A DNA stretch of 61,918 bases from an uncultured bacterium (GCA_902802945.1 CADCOC010000029.1:1-61918); one strand, 5' to 3'. Positions 42,000 through 52,331 are shown, numbered from the stretch's first letter. Translations and numbers: made by a program. Notes: a model not told the origin generated them from the sequence alone.

Positions 42000-43451
42000 A
42001 TGGACAAGGAAATGGAAATGAATCTGCATAATAAGGCGGCAAGTAGTATTTGGATGCTCTTGTTTGCCATTACGGTGACCTCTGGTTGCAGGTTTACGGA
42101 GGAATGCGATGACGGGCCGTTCGACCTGGAAGAAGCGGTGGGGTTTTGTTGTACTGGTGTTGAGGTTCCTGCTACGCCGCGTACGCAAGAGACGGAACTT
42201 GGGGATGGGTTGCTGGTATCTATTGCGAGCAACGACATTAAGATGGTTCAGTTTTTCCTATTGATAGGCGCTGACGCGAATTACAAGGACGATTTCGGAG
42301 TCACTCCTCTGGGCAAGGCAATTTGCGATACCGACAATGGGCCTAATCCCCAAATTGTCGAGATCCTGTTGAAAAGAGGTGCCGATCCCAGGGCACTGTG
42401 GGGCAACTGCGGCACTACTCCGTTCTTTTATCTTGTCCAGAACAGCACCTCTTTCAAGTCTGGAAGTGCGGTTTTGTCCAACCAAGTGGCAGCGGTGAGG
42501 CTTATGCTGAAGCATGGGGCGGACCCGAACAGGAAGCAGGGATTGTTCCGGCGCTCTTCCTTGGAATATGCCGCCATGCGCAATGGCGACATCGAGCTGA
42601 TCAAGGCACTAGTCGATGGTGGTGCCATCATTACCGACAAAGCGATAGAGGATGCAGAGGATGCCGATATCAGGCAGTATCTGGTGAAAGCCAAAGAAAC
42701 GCAGCAGCGGCAGGTAGCGGGCGGAATCGGCAAGGAGCGCGACGGAGCGGCGAGAGCGTCAAATGAAATACGGACTGCGGTGCATACGCCGCTTTTGACG
42801 AAGATGCTAAATGCTTACGACGCATGGGAGGCTGTTCGCTGGGATTTGTCTAATACGAATTCGTTGGAAACTGCCACCCGGCAACGAATTGCCGCCATTA
42901 AATACATGCGGTATTGCGATGAAGGCATGGACGGCGAAGTGCAGCGTAAGTCGTGGCCGTTCGACGTGGATGCGTTCGAGAGCGGCTTGGCGCAAAAGAT
43001 GGTTTGCGACAAGTACGGGCTTTACTGCGTCAAAGGCGAATACAACGATTATGATGAGGGAATACTGGAAGACGGTAATGTCGCCGTAAAACCATCGATT
43101 CGCTGGATGAATCGCAAGACGGAAGAGTGGGCGACGAATGCGCTTGATGGCGTGTACAGACGACTTGCCAAGGATGAATTGGATCGGATGCTTGATGCGA
43201 AAAGCGTCAATGCCGGCACGTTCTGCTGGGCCATCGGCACGAACGAGTATTTCATAATCCAGAGCGTCGATGATGATCATGATTTTGAGTCCCGTAACTA
43301 CATCTACATGTGTTGGGACGGCAAGTCAGAGCCGGGGGAATGGGATATACTTGTTTCCGTCTTGCCCCCACAAGGGCGAGATGACAGATTTCCCACGCGG
43401 GGACGGGCGCGAGTGCCGCATCCGATCCGCGTTTGGGATTGTGTTGAGTGA
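42000..43451 (+). CDS. Ankyrin-repeat lipoprotein
   Basis: A protein of about 483 residues with a lipoprotein signal (SIWMLLFAITVTSGC). Four ankyrin repeats follow (about 70-230): LLVSIASNDIKMVQFFLLIG, TPLGKAI then IVEILLKRGADPRALWG, AAVRLMLKHGADPNRKQG and LEYAAMRNGDIELIKALVDGG. The C-terminal 230 residues are a globular domain I do not recognise, with many Trp, Asp and Glu. Ankyrin repeats mediate protein binding, so an envelope-anchored binding role is likely. Start by analogy with the lipoprotein at 52332, which has the same 60-bp leader; ATG at 42018 is another choice. Confidence 0.8.
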   Translation: MDKEMEMNLHNKAASSIWMLLFAITVTSGCRFTEECDDGPFDLEEAVGFCCTGVEVPATPRTQETELGDGLLVSIASNDIKMVQFFLLIGADANYKDDFGVTPLGKAICDTDNGPNPQIVEILLKRGADPRALWGNCGTTPFFYLVQNSTSFKSGSAVLSNQVAAVRLMLKHGADPNRKQGLFRRSSLEYAAMRNGDIELIKALVDGGAIITDKAIEDAEDADIRQYLVKAKETQQRQVAGGIGKERDGAARASNEIRTAVHTPLLTKMLNAYDAWEAVRWDLSNTNSLETATRQRIAAIKYMRYCDEGMDGEVQRKSWPFDVDAFESGLAQKMVCDKYGLYCVKGEYNDYDEGILEDGNVAVKPSIRWMNRKTEEWATNALDGVYRRLAKDELDRMLDAKSVNAGTFCWAIGTNEYFIIQSVDDDHDFESRNYIYMCWDGKSEPGEWDILVSVLPPQGRDDRFPTRGRARVPHPIRVWDCVE

Positions 43452-43479
43452 AAGACCGGGAAACGCAAAGGAACGAGCC

Positions 43480-46400
43480 ATGTTGAAGAAGTTGATGATG
43501 ACGGCAGTGATCATTGTCGCCACAATGACGCTCATGTCCGATGAGTGGAATTACGATTCATATACGCATACTGGGTGGTGGTACGATTCTAGTACAGGCA
43601 ATAAATTGTATTACAAAACATATTATGATACAGATTACTATGGATTCTACGGGCAGGGGTACAACATCGAACCTATTTGCATCACTCGTATTGAACTAGG
43701 GCCTTCGGGAGTGCTGACGATTCCGTCATCGTTTGGTGATACGCCAATTTTGAGAATGGAGTCGGGTGCGTTTGATTCGTGTAGTAACCTTATAAAGTTG
43801 ACCATTCCAGATTGTCTTGAAGGCGTGGCTTCTCTTTCTAGTTGTACTAGGTTAACGGAGATAAATGTAAGTTCAAGTAAGTACAACCGTCCAAAACGTA
43901 TCAGTTCGATAAATGGAATTTTATATACGCACTATATGACAATGGAGGGGGATGTTGAAGGTAAATTTCTCTATAAAGTACCACCAGGGTTATCAAACGT
44001 GACGATACCAGACGGTACTGTAGAAATCGCAAATAATGCATTTTCTGGCTGTAACAAGCTTACGAGCGTGACAATACCGAACAGCGTGACGAAAATCAAC
44101 GGAGCCGGTGGTTTTGATACTTGTAGCAGCCTCAGAAAGGTAACGGTGAATCAGTGTGTGTTGGATTCGAACCCATACCAATTCTTCGGAGCGGCTTACA
44201 AAAGTATTACAGAGGTGTCTTTTTCTTCAAATGTTACTAACATTAGTGATCATGCGTTTTCCTATTGCAGCGGGCTCACGAGTGTGACAATTCCGAACAG
44301 TGTGACGAGGATCGGGAGGGATGCGTTTTACAATTGCACTAATCTTACGAGCGTGACGATACCCAATAGCGTAACGGGTATCGGTTATGAGGCATTTAGC
44401 GGTTGCAGCGGTCTTACGAGCGTGACGATACCCAATAGTGTAACGGGTATCGGGGATGGGGCATTTAGCGGTTGCAGCGGTCTTACGAGTATGACGATAC
44501 CCGACAGAGTGAGGCGTATCGGGAATTATGTGTTTTACAAGTGCAGCGGTCTTACGAGCGTGACGATACCCAACGGCGTGACGCTTATTGGGTCCAATGC
44601 TTTTGCTGGTTGTGCCAACCTTACTAGCGTTACGATTCCAGAGGGCGTGACTGAGATTGACTATGGTGCGTTTCAGGGTTGCCATAATTTGAACGTGACA
44701 ATTCCGTCCAGCGTCAAGAGCATTGGTATGTATGCGGTTGCAGGTTGTAACAGCGTGACCATTCCAGATAGCATAATGTACATTCACCCTTATGCGCTGG
44801 AAGGAGTGCATGATGTAACGGTGCCACAATGGGTTCTTGACAAGGGGATTGGCAATGTGTTTGTGGATACCAAAACTGATCAGGATTCCATAACGAACGT
44901 ATCATTTTCCGCGCCCATAACTAGAATAGGTGATAATGCATTTTACAAGCGTAGGGGGCTTAAGAACATGACGATACCCGAAGATGTCATGAGTATTGGC
45001 GAAAATGCATTCTATGACTGTCGCGGACTTGAGGCCGTGACTATTCCTGACAGCGTGACGAGTATTGGGGATTATGCGTTTTACTGGTGTCTCGGATTGA
45101 CAAACGTGACTATTCCCGATGGTGTGATGGCTATCGGTGATTCTGCATTTTGCAGGTGTCTCGGAGTGACAAACGTAACGATGTCCCCTAGTGTGACTAG
45201 CATCGGGGAATCAGCATTTATGCTTTGTCTGCAACTCACGGATGTGGTAATTCCCGATGGAGTGAAGAATATCGGGTACTCTGCATTTTATAAATGCCCC
45301 CTGGGAGGGGATTTGTCGATTCCAAACAGCGTGGTTAACATCGGAGCTTATGCCTTTTTAGGAAGTACAAATCTTACAAGCGTAAAGATTGGCAATCGTG
45401 TGAAATACATTGGTCACAATGCGTTCGGTTCAAGTAACGAAAGGATATACGATAAAATATCCATACCCGGCGTTACGCTCGTGGATGGGTGGATTGTCGA
45501 TACGGAAACCAGCCTTCCGCCAGACATTGACCTGTCTGGTGTACGCGGTTGTGTTGACGGTGGGTTTTGTGCTGCGGATAGCAACGGATTTGCAATATTT
45601 AGGGGGAATCTTTGCAAATATTCGGGCAGTGCAACGGAAGTGACCATACCGTCTGGCGTAACACGCATCTCTGATTGCGCTTTTATCAATTGCACCAACC
45701 TGACTAGCGTAACAATTCCCGACAGTGTGACGAGCATTGGACGTTCAGCGTTTAGCGGTTGCAAGGGTTTGACAAGTGTAATAGGCGGTAATGGAGTGAC
45801 AAGCATCGGAGCTCGGGCATTTTATGACTGTAGCGGACTTTTAAGCGTGAGGATTCCCAGCAGCGTGAAGAGTATCGGGGCGTATGCGTTGAGTTGCTGT
45901 AACGGTCTTATGAGCGTGACGATTCCGGATAGTGTGACGAGCATTGGAAATTCAGCATTTGAGTATTGCAGGGGGCTTGTGAGCGTGGCGATAGGCAATG
46001 GAGTGAAGCGTATTGGGAATAATGCATTCTTATCCTGTACCAATTTGACGAGCGTGACGATACCGAACAGTGTTGTGGAAATTGGGAATTGTGCATTTGA
46101 TGGTTGTTGCAGTCTTAGGAGCGTAGTGATTGGCGATGGAGTCGTTAGCATCGGGAATAACGCCTTTTCCGATTGTCGTGCCCTTTCGAGCGTAATGATT
46201 CCAGATAACGTGAAAGGCATAGGGGATTACGCTTTTTCCGGTTGCAGCAGCCTTACAAGCGCAGTGATAGGTGATGGTGTTAAAATCATAGGATGTTATG
46301 CATTTTCTGAGTGTGGTAACCTTGCGAGTGTGGTGATAGGCGACGGTGTCACAAGTATAGGAAGTTATGCATTTTCTGGGTGTAGCCATCTGACGAGCAT

Positions 46401-49400
46401 GACGATGGGTAACAGTGTTGAAACAATCTGGGATCATGCATTCAGTGGATGCAGAGGATTGGCGGGTCAGTTGACTATACCCGACAGTGTGACGCATATA
46501 CTTGATAGTGCTTTTGCCAGTTGCACCAATCTTTCGGGTGTGACGTTTGGTAATGGTGTGAGACATATTGGTTACGAAGCGTTCTACGGCTGTTGTGGAT
46601 TGACGGGGACGGTGACAATACCTGATAGTGTAACGAGTATAGGGAGTGATGCATTTTCTATCTATCTCGACCAACAGAGTGAACTACAAGCCATATATCT
46701 TCCAAGTTATCTTACGTACTACGGATCCTTACCTCTTACGTACTACGGATCCTTACCTCGTACCCCTTGTTCGGTAATGCACTATCCTGCTACACCACGT
46801 GCACCTTCTGTCGAAAGCGAAAAGCGGACAGTCAAGGTGTCCAATGTTTGGGCAATACAGCAACCTGGGACGAAATGTGTTGGCATCCACTACGCCTTGG
46901 AGGGTACTGGCGGAGGCACATGGGATGTTTCGGTGAAGTTTGCTTGCGAAGGAAAGACCATCAATGCAAGTTCTCTGGACGGTAGCGTGGGTGCTGGAGT
47001 TACTTTGGGCAAGGGATGTTATATTAAGTGGGACGCGGGTGTGGATTGGCCGGGAAAAACAGGCGTGTTTACGGTCACGGTCAAGGCGGGGAATTCGTCT
47101 GCTAAAAGCATGGAGTTCCCTGTTGACACAAGGAGCGGCGGATTCCGTATCGAGGACGTGTCAAGTGCATATTGCAATGGGGCTTATGACGGCGTGGGTG
47201 GCAAGAAGGCGACGTTCCTGAAGGGTGTTCACTGTTCAGTCGATTTCAGCGTGATTGCCGGTTCGGAGGAATATCCAGTTGACTATCTTCTTGTGAATGG
47301 CGTGAGACAGGAGCGGAAGGACGGCTTCACGTACCCCGTCAACATTATCGAGCCTGGGAAGGGGCTTGAGGTTGTAGCCGTGGATAAGACAGGAGTTGAG
47401 ACTCCGCCGTTCCGGGTCAACCTCGACGTCGCTGAACTGCCAATTAAGTGGCGTGTATTGACGGGAGCGCAGGTGCAGATAGAAGAGGACAAGGAAGCTG
47501 GTAAGGTGCTGTATTTTGCCTCAGACTACAATACGCTGTGGCTATTCGAGGCCTGTAAGGATGTATTTGAAATCGCGGGGAAAGAGTATAGCCTGGATCT
47601 TCTGCCACAACTTCGTTTCCCTGAGAGCTTTGATTCGGTTACAGCGCAGTACAGGATAGGCACGACATTTGGTGTTAAGGGCGATGCTATCCATGCCTAT
47701 GGTGGGCAGTCTACAGTTGATGCCTTGAAAAAGCAGAAGCTCGGCAAGTTCATCGGCGTCGATTTATCGTTCGATCTCGGTGGCGCATCCGTTTACGAGT
47801 GGAATCCGTACCGCCTCGATTATGACAGGACAGGTAGCGACATTACCGCGAAGATGTCATACGAGGCATCACTGAAATACCGTTTCCCTGCATTCCCGGT
47901 CGCATACGTGGCGGTGAGTGCCTTGGGAAGCTTGGAGGACAAGATTCAGAATGTCGGTGGCGGCAATGGTTGGCGTTTCGATTTGGACTGTAATCCGATC
48001 ATAGCCTTGAGGGGTACGGTAGGCGCAGGGGTTGAAGGCGTGTGCGTGGAGGGATATGTTCAAGGTGGCATACGATTGAAGGCTATGGTCGATGATGCCA
48101 TTGGTGCTAGTGAATTTAGTGGGGCTTTGCAATATCTATGGGGGATACGAGGTGTCTTTTTGGGGTTTGAGCGTAAATTCGAGGCTGGGGACGAGAAGTG
48201 GTTTCTCGGTGGTCCTACGAAGCGCAAGACGGCAAGGTTGATGTTCGCGGCGGCGCCGGATGGCGGGACTGCGGGCGAGTACGCTCTTATTTCCCGCGAT
48301 TACGGCGGACGCGCTGGAGCGCGTCCCATCCGTCTGATGGCGGCGCCGTTGAAGGGAACCGGCGGTACATCGCTGGGTGACGGCTATCCGAATCCGGCGC
48401 CGTCGATTGCCGCGAACGGAAAGTCGGATCACCTCGTCTATCTGCGTGACAACTCTGGGCGTTCTGCCGCCAACCGCACGGAAGTGGTATATCGTTCCGG
48501 TGAAAGTAACGTGTGGGATGCTGCAACTGCTGTGTGGGACGACGGCACTGCTGACTTCATGCCGAAGGTCGCCGCCGCGTCCGACGGCACGGTGTTCGCG
48601 GCGTGGGCGAACGCGAAGCGGGTACTTGCCGATTCCGACCCGTTTGAGACGATGTGCAAGAGCCTTGAAATCGCCGTGGGCGTCCGCGACGCGGGGACTG
48701 GTGCGTGGGTTTGCACAAACCTGACGGACGACGCCGCGCTCGACATGGCGCCGGTGGTGCGGACTGCGGCTGACGGCTCGGCTGCGGTCGCGTGGGTGCG
48801 CAATGCGTCTGGTGAGTTCTTCGCGTCCGCCGACAAGCCCGCCGAGATCATGCTCTCGACGTACGGCTGCGGCACATGGTCTGCGCCGGTAAAGGTGGCC
48901 GATGCAGGTGCGCTCGTTTCGCTCGACATGGCGTGGAACGGGACGAACGCCGAAGTGGTTTGGGCGAAGGATGGCGACGGCGATTTCGTGACGGGTGGCG
49001 ACCGCGAGGCGTGGAGCGTAACCGTGGCAAGCGGCACGGTCGGCGCGGCGTCGCGACTTTCCGCTGATGGCGTTGACGCGACGAGTCCGCGCGTATGGTT
49101 CGACGATGGCGGCACGGCGCACAGGGTGTGGCTTGCGGGCAACGTGGTGACGGCGGACGGCGGCGTGGCGATTGCCGGCGCGGACGCGCTTTCACTGCCT
49201 GAGGACTTCAAGTTGATTTCGCGTCCCGATGGCGGGGCGACGCTCGCGTGGTGGCGCATGGGGAAGGGTGTCCTTGGCGGCGAACTTGTGAGCGCGGCGT
49301 ATGATGCGGCGAAGGGAACTGTCGGCGATGTGCTTGTGCTTGCGGCTTCCGCTGACACGCAGGAACGCGCCATAGCGGGCGTAGTGGGAAGCGACGGTGC

Positions 49401-52224
49401 GTTGCGGCTTGCGTACGAGTCGGTGTCCGTGTCAACCAACGCGCAGGGCATGGTGGAGTTTGGCGCGGTGGAGCTGAAGACGCTCCGCCGCGAGCCGGGC
49501 ATCGACCTCGGAGTCTCGGCGGTCGCGTTCGCGGATGAGCCGGAAGTGGGCGAACTGGCGGAGGTGTGCGTGACCGTGGCGAACCGTGGAGGAGCGGAGG
49601 CGAAGGACGTCGAGGTGTGGCTGTGGTTCGGGGAAGGGGATGACAAGTCGCTCGTGTCTGTGGCAGCGACGAACGTTCTGCCGCTGTCCTCCGCGACGGT
49701 GGCGATACCGTGGTACGTCGGCAGCGGCCTGACGAACATAGCGTTTACGGTGGAGGTCGATCCGCAGGGGCGCGTGGCGGACGTTGAGAGGTCGGACAAC
49801 GTCATGGTGTGGCGTCCAAACCTCAGAGCGCCGGTGCTGTCGTTCCGCGACGTGCAGTGTGTCAATGTTTCGGAGACGAAGCGGCTGATTCGCGCAACGG
49901 TCCACAACGACAGCATCGCGCCGCTGGAGGCGGGCGCGACCGTAAAGTTCTGGCGCGGCGAGGTGGGCGGCACTCTGCTCGGCACCGACACCATCGGCAT
50001 CGTCACGGCCGGCAACAAGGGAGAATGGGGCACGGCGCTCGAGCTGGACATTGCGGAGATTCCCGGTTTCACCGACGGCGAGCGCGTGGTGATTGAACTT
50101 GTGGCTGGGGCGTCGCATCCCCTTGCCTCGGTGAGAGTGGCGCTTGAACTTGCGCCTGTTGTGTGGGTGGTGGCGTTTGACGCTAACGGCGGCGCGGGGA
50201 CGATGGCAAATCAGTTCTTTACGAATGGCGTGGAACGGGCGTTGTCTACCAATGTGTTCATCTGTGCGGGTTGCACGTTCGCGGGCTGGGCGACGACCGC
50301 GACGGGCGAGGTCGTCTACACGGACGGCCAAGTCATTTCGGTGTCAACTGACATGACGCTTTATGCGAAATGGAATGAGATACCAGGCATTACGCCAGGC
50401 CCGGAACCTACGCCGGAACCGGAGCCTACGCCCGGCCCAGAACCTACGCCCGGCCCGGAGCCCGGCCCGGAACCTACGCCGGAACCAGATCCGGAACCAA
50501 TCTGGACAATCGAGAACGGCGTTTTGAAGTGGGTTGACTTGAACGGCTGTACGGAGGTGACGATACCTGATGGTGTGACGAGTATAGGAGATTTTGCATT
50601 TTGTAATTGCAGCAGTCTCATGAATGTTATGATACCTAGTAGCGTGACAAATATTGGCAATTATGCATTCTGCAATTGCAGCATGCTTATGGATATTACG
50701 ATACCTAACAGCGTGACGAGTATAGGGGATTCCGCATTTGACAAATGCAGTAGACTGGCGAACGTTACAATACCTAACAGCGTAACTAGTATAGGAGATT
50801 CTGTGTTCTGGAATTGCAGTAGTCTCACGAAAGTTACGCTATCTGACGGAGTTACGGGCATTGGGAATTATGTATTCTACAACTGTACCAGCCTTATGAC
50901 CGTTACTATGTCTGACAGTGTAGCGAGTATAGGTAATTATGCGTTCTACTGTTGCAGTAGTCTTGTGAGTGTTACGATACCTCACGACGTAGCGAGCATA
51001 GGTGATTCTGCGTTCTGCGATTGTAACAGTCTCACGAACATAACGTTTGCCGGAAATGCACCGGAAATGGGTGCCGCCGTATTTGAAGGTATCGGCTCAA
51101 ACTGTCGGATATACGTTCAGAGCGGTTCGACTGGCTGGGGCGTCGATATCCCGGGCGTATGGCATGGGATGCAAATTGGGTATATTAACCTGCAGCCAGA
51201 ACCTCAACCGGAACCGCAACCGGATCCGGTGGTGACGCAGCAGGTGTGGACGGTGTCGTTCAACGCGAATGGTGGCGTGGGGAACATGGCGGTACAGACG
51301 TTCACGAACGGCGTGGAGGAAGTGCTGAGCGCGAATGCATTCACGCGGCTCGGATGGGACTTCGCCGGATGGGCAACGAGCGCCGACGGCGAGGTGGTGT
51401 ACGCCGACGGACAGCGGATTGCGGTCACGTCTGGGCAGACGCTGTACGCGCAGTGGACGGAAGTCGTTGCTGGACACCTTGATACAGGTTTCGCCAAGGC
51501 GCAGACTGTACATGGTGCGTTGTACGGCAGGGACGGCGTGCCGGTGGGGACCGTAAAGGTGAAGGTGGGCAAGATCAACAAGAAGAAGGGTACGGTCAAG
51601 ATTTCGGCTACGGCTACGCTGCTGGTCAACGGCAAGGCGAAGAAGGTCACGGCGAAGGCGGTAAACGTTGTGTTGGACGCGACGGGGCGCGTCCCTCCCG
51701 TGAAGGTTGCGTTCAAGGATCCAATTGGGGAGATGGAGTTTGAGATGGTGACGGACGGAACGTTCACGCTGAAGAACGGCAGTTATGTGATGGTGGCGGC
51801 GAGCGTGGGTGGGAACTGGACCCGCGCAGGAGCGCGGGTGTATGTGGACGTGGGCGGCGGTCGCGGGGCGACCGCCCTACCAGAGGGGACGATTGAGGAA
51901 TTGCTCCCCGATGGGGAGCTGGTGATTCCGAAGGCCGGGAAGTGGTCGTTCGCGAAGGCGACGGGCGTGAAGTACGCGAAGGACAAGAAGACGAAGGCGC
52001 TCAGTCTCGTCATCGACACAAAGAAGGGGACGAACCGCTCCGCGATGAAGCTCACGTACACGCCGAAGACGGGTGTCTTCAAAGGATCGTTCAAGATTTA
52101 CGCGATTCAGGGGGGGAAGCTGAAGAAGATCACGGTCAAGGTGATTGGCGTGGTCGTTGACGGTAAGGGGGCGGGTAGCGCCGCAGGGCCGAATGGATTA
52201 CGCTTTGCCGTGACGGTGGAGTAG
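43480..52224 (+). CDS. Giant BspA-type leucine-rich-repeat surface protein
   Basis: A 2914-residue secreted protein (signal peptide about 1-20). Residues about 70-1065 hold more than 30 BspA/LRR_5 repeats of about 23 residues (LTSVTIPNSVTSIGDSAF-x-x-C pattern). Then come Ig-like and beta-rich parts (about 1110-2000), including a propeller-like region (SDHLVYLRDNSG), a CARDB-like domain (about 2010-2105), an InlB/Flg_new repeat (VAFDANGGAGTM, about 2228-2300) and a Glu/Pro linker. Seven more LRRs (about 2350-2530), a second InlB repeat (VSFNANGGVGNM) and a Lys-rich C-terminal beta domain end it. BspA-like proteins mediate adhesion and are frequent in host-associated bacteria. AAGGA supports this start. 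Confidence 0.93.
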   Translation: MLKKLMMTAVIIVATMTLMSDEWNYDSYTHTGWWYDSSTGNKLYYKTYYDTDYYGFYGQGYNIEPICITRIELGPSGVLTIPSSFGDTPILRMESGAFDSCSNLIKLTIPDCLEGVASLSSCTRLTEINVSSSKYNRPKRISSINGILYTHYMTMEGDVEGKFLYKVPPGLSNVTIPDGTVEIANNAFSGCNKLTSVTIPNSVTKINGAGGFDTCSSLRKVTVNQCVLDSNPYQFFGAAYKSITEVSFSSNVTNISDHAFSYCSGLTSVTIPNSVTRIGRDAFYNCTNLTSVTIPNSVTGIGYEAFSGCSGLTSVTIPNSVTGIGDGAFSGCSGLTSMTIPDRVRRIGNYVFYKCSGLTSVTIPNGVTLIGSNAFAGCANLTSVTIPEGVTEIDYGAFQGCHNLNVTIPSSVKSIGMYAVAGCNSVTIPDSIMYIHPYALEGVHDVTVPQWVLDKGIGNVFVDTKTDQDSITNVSFSAPITRIGDNAFYKRRGLKNMTIPEDVMSIGENAFYDCRGLEAVTIPDSVTSIGDYAFYWCLGLTNVTIPDGVMAIGDSAFCRCLGVTNVTMSPSVTSIGESAFMLCLQLTDVVIPDGVKNIGYSAFYKCPLGGDLSIPNSVVNIGAYAFLGSTNLTSVKIGNRVKYIGHNAFGSSNERIYDKISIPGVTLVDGWIVDTETSLPPDIDLSGVRGCVDGGFCAADSNGFAIFRGNLCKYSGSATEVTIPSGVTRISDCAFINCTNLTSVTIPDSVTSIGRSAFSGCKGLTSVIGGNGVTSIGARAFYDCSGLLSVRIPSSVKSIGAYALSCCNGLMSVTIPDSVTSIGNSAFEYCRGLVSVAIGNGVKRIGNNAFLSCTNLTSVTIPNSVVEIGNCAFDGCCSLRSVVIGDGVVSIGNNAFSDCRALSSVMIPDNVKGIGDYAFSGCSSLTSAVIGDGVKIIGCYAFSECGNLASVVIGDGVTSIGSYAFSGCSHLTSMTMGNSVETIWDHAFSGCRGLAGQLTIPDSVTHILDSAFASCTNLSGVTFGNGVRHIGYEAFYGCCGLTGTVTIPDSVTSIGSDAFSIYLDQQSELQAIYLPSYLTYYGSLPLTYYGSLPRTPCSVMHYPATPRAPSVESEKRTVKVSNVWAIQQPGTKCVGIHYALEGTGGGTWDVSVKFACEGKTINASSLDGSVGAGVTLGKGCYIKWDAGVDWPGKTGVFTVTVKAGNSSAKSMEFPVDTRSGGFRIEDVSSAYCNGAYDGVGGKKATFLKGVHCSVDFSVIAGSEEYPVDYLLVNGVRQERKDGFTYPVNIIEPGKGLEVVAVDKTGVETPPFRVNLDVAELPIKWRVLTGAQVQIEEDKEAGKVLYFASDYNTLWLFEACKDVFEIAGKEYSLDLLPQLRFPESFDSVTAQYRIGTTFGVKGDAIHAYGGQSTVDALKKQKLGKFIGVDLSFDLGGASVYEWNPYRLDYDRTGSDITAKMSYEASLKYRFPAFPVAYVAVSALGSLEDKIQNVGGGNGWRFDLDCNPIIALRGTVGAGVEGVCVEGYVQGGIRLKAMVDDAIGASEFSGALQYLWGIRGVFLGFERKFEAGDEKWFLGGPTKRKTARLMFAAAPDGGTAGEYALISRDYGGRAGARPIRLMAAPLKGTGGTSLGDGYPNPAPSIAANGKSDHLVYLRDNSGRSAANRTEVVYRSGESNVWDAATAVWDDGTADFMPKVAAASDGTVFAAWANAKRVLADSDPFETMCKSLEIAVGVRDAGTGAWVCTNLTDDAALDMAPVVRTAADGSAAVAWVRNASGEFFASADKPAEIMLSTYGCGTWSAPVKVADAGALVSLDMAWNGTNAEVVWAKDGDGDFVTGGDREAWSVTVASGTVGAASRLSADGVDATSPRVWFDDGGTAHRVWLAGNVVTADGGVAIAGADALSLPEDFKLISRPDGGATLAWWRMGKGVLGGELVSAAYDAAKGTVGDVLVLAASADTQERAIAGVVGSDGALRLAYESVSVSTNAQGMVEFGAVELKTLRREPGIDLGVSAVAFADEPEVGELAEVCVTVANRGGAEAKDVEVWLWFGEGDDKSLVSVAATNVLPLSSATVAIPWYVGSGLTNIAFTVEVDPQGRVADVERSDNVMVWRPNLRAPVLSFRDVQCVNVSETKRLIRATVHNDSIAPLEAGATVKFWRGEVGGTLLGTDTIGIVTAGNKGEWGTALELDIAEIPGFTDGERVVIELVAGASHPLASVRVALELAPVVWVVAFDANGGAGTMANQFFTNGVERALSTNVFICAGCTFAGWATTATGEVVYTDGQVISVSTDMTLYAKWNEIPGITPGPEPTPEPEPTPGPEPTPGPEPGPEPTPEPDPEPIWTIENGVLKWVDLNGCTEVTIPDGVTSIGDFAFCNCSSLMNVMIPSSVTNIGNYAFCNCSMLMDITIPNSVTSIGDSAFDKCSRLANVTIPNSVTSIGDSVFWNCSSLTKVTLSDGVTGIGNYVFYNCTSLMTVTMSDSVASIGNYAFYCCSSLVSVTIPHDVASIGDSAFCDCNSLTNITFAGNAPEMGAAVFEGIGSNCRIYVQSGSTGWGVDIPGVWHGMQIGYINLQPEPQPEPQPDPVVTQQVWTVSFNANGGVGNMAVQTFTNGVEEVLSANAFTRLGWDFAGWATSADGEVVYADGQRIAVTSGQTLYAQWTEVVAGHLDTGFAKAQTVHGALYGRDGVPVGTVKVKVGKINKKKGTVKISATATLLVNGKAKKVTAKAVNVVLDATGRVPPVKVAFKDPIGEMEFEMVTDGTFTLKNGSYVMVAASVGGNWTRAGARVYVDVGGGRGATALPEGTIEELLPDGELVIPKAGKWSFAKATGVKYAKDKKTKALSLVIDTKKGTNRSAMKLTYTPKTGVFKGSFKIYAIQGGKLKKITVKVIGVVVDGKGAGSAAGPNGLRFAVTVE
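46711..46758 (+). repeat. Perfect 24-bp tandem duplication in the giant LRR gene
   Basis: 46711-46734 and 46735-46758 are identical and encode LTYYGSLP twice. The duplication keeps the frame and lies just after the last repeat of the first LRR block. Confidence 0.9.
48307..48326. repeat. REP-like palindrome in the giant LRR gene
   Basis: GGACGCGC, loop TGGA, GCGCGTCC: a perfect 8-bp stem in coding sequence. Confidence 0.65.
51830..51849. repeat. REP-like palindrome in the giant LRR gene
   Basis: ACCCGCGC, loop AGGA, GCGCGGGT: the same stem length and NGGA loop as 48307-48326. Confidence 0.65.
51866..51886. repeat. REP-like palindrome in the giant LRR gene
   Basis: GGCGGTCG, loop of five bases, CGACCGCC, followed by CTACCAG. 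It encodes GGRGATALP and lies only 16 bases after the preceding palindrome. Confidence 0.65.
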
Positions 52225-52246
52225 GGGCCGGATTTCTTCATTTCTG

Positions 52247-52306
52247 CGTGTAAGATTTCGGTACGAGGCTAGAATATGTGTTTGAACGGGGCGTGTTGCC
52301 CTGATG
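52247..52306 (+). promoter_or_regulatory. Conserved 60-bp leader, copy 2
   Basis: Begins CGTGTAAGATTTCGGTA and ends in GGGGC-gtgtt-GCCCTGATG. The hairpin position is kept although the stem bases differ from copy 1 at 41919. It ends 25 bases before the lipoprotein gene at 52332. Confidence 0.65.
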
Positions 52307-52331
52307 TTCGTGAAAGAAGGAGAAATGGAGA

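Noticed and set aside
48438-50072. Long minus-strand open frame opposite the giant LRR gene
   Set aside because: Ser/Pro/Thr/Ala-rich shadow in the GC-rich part of the giant gene.
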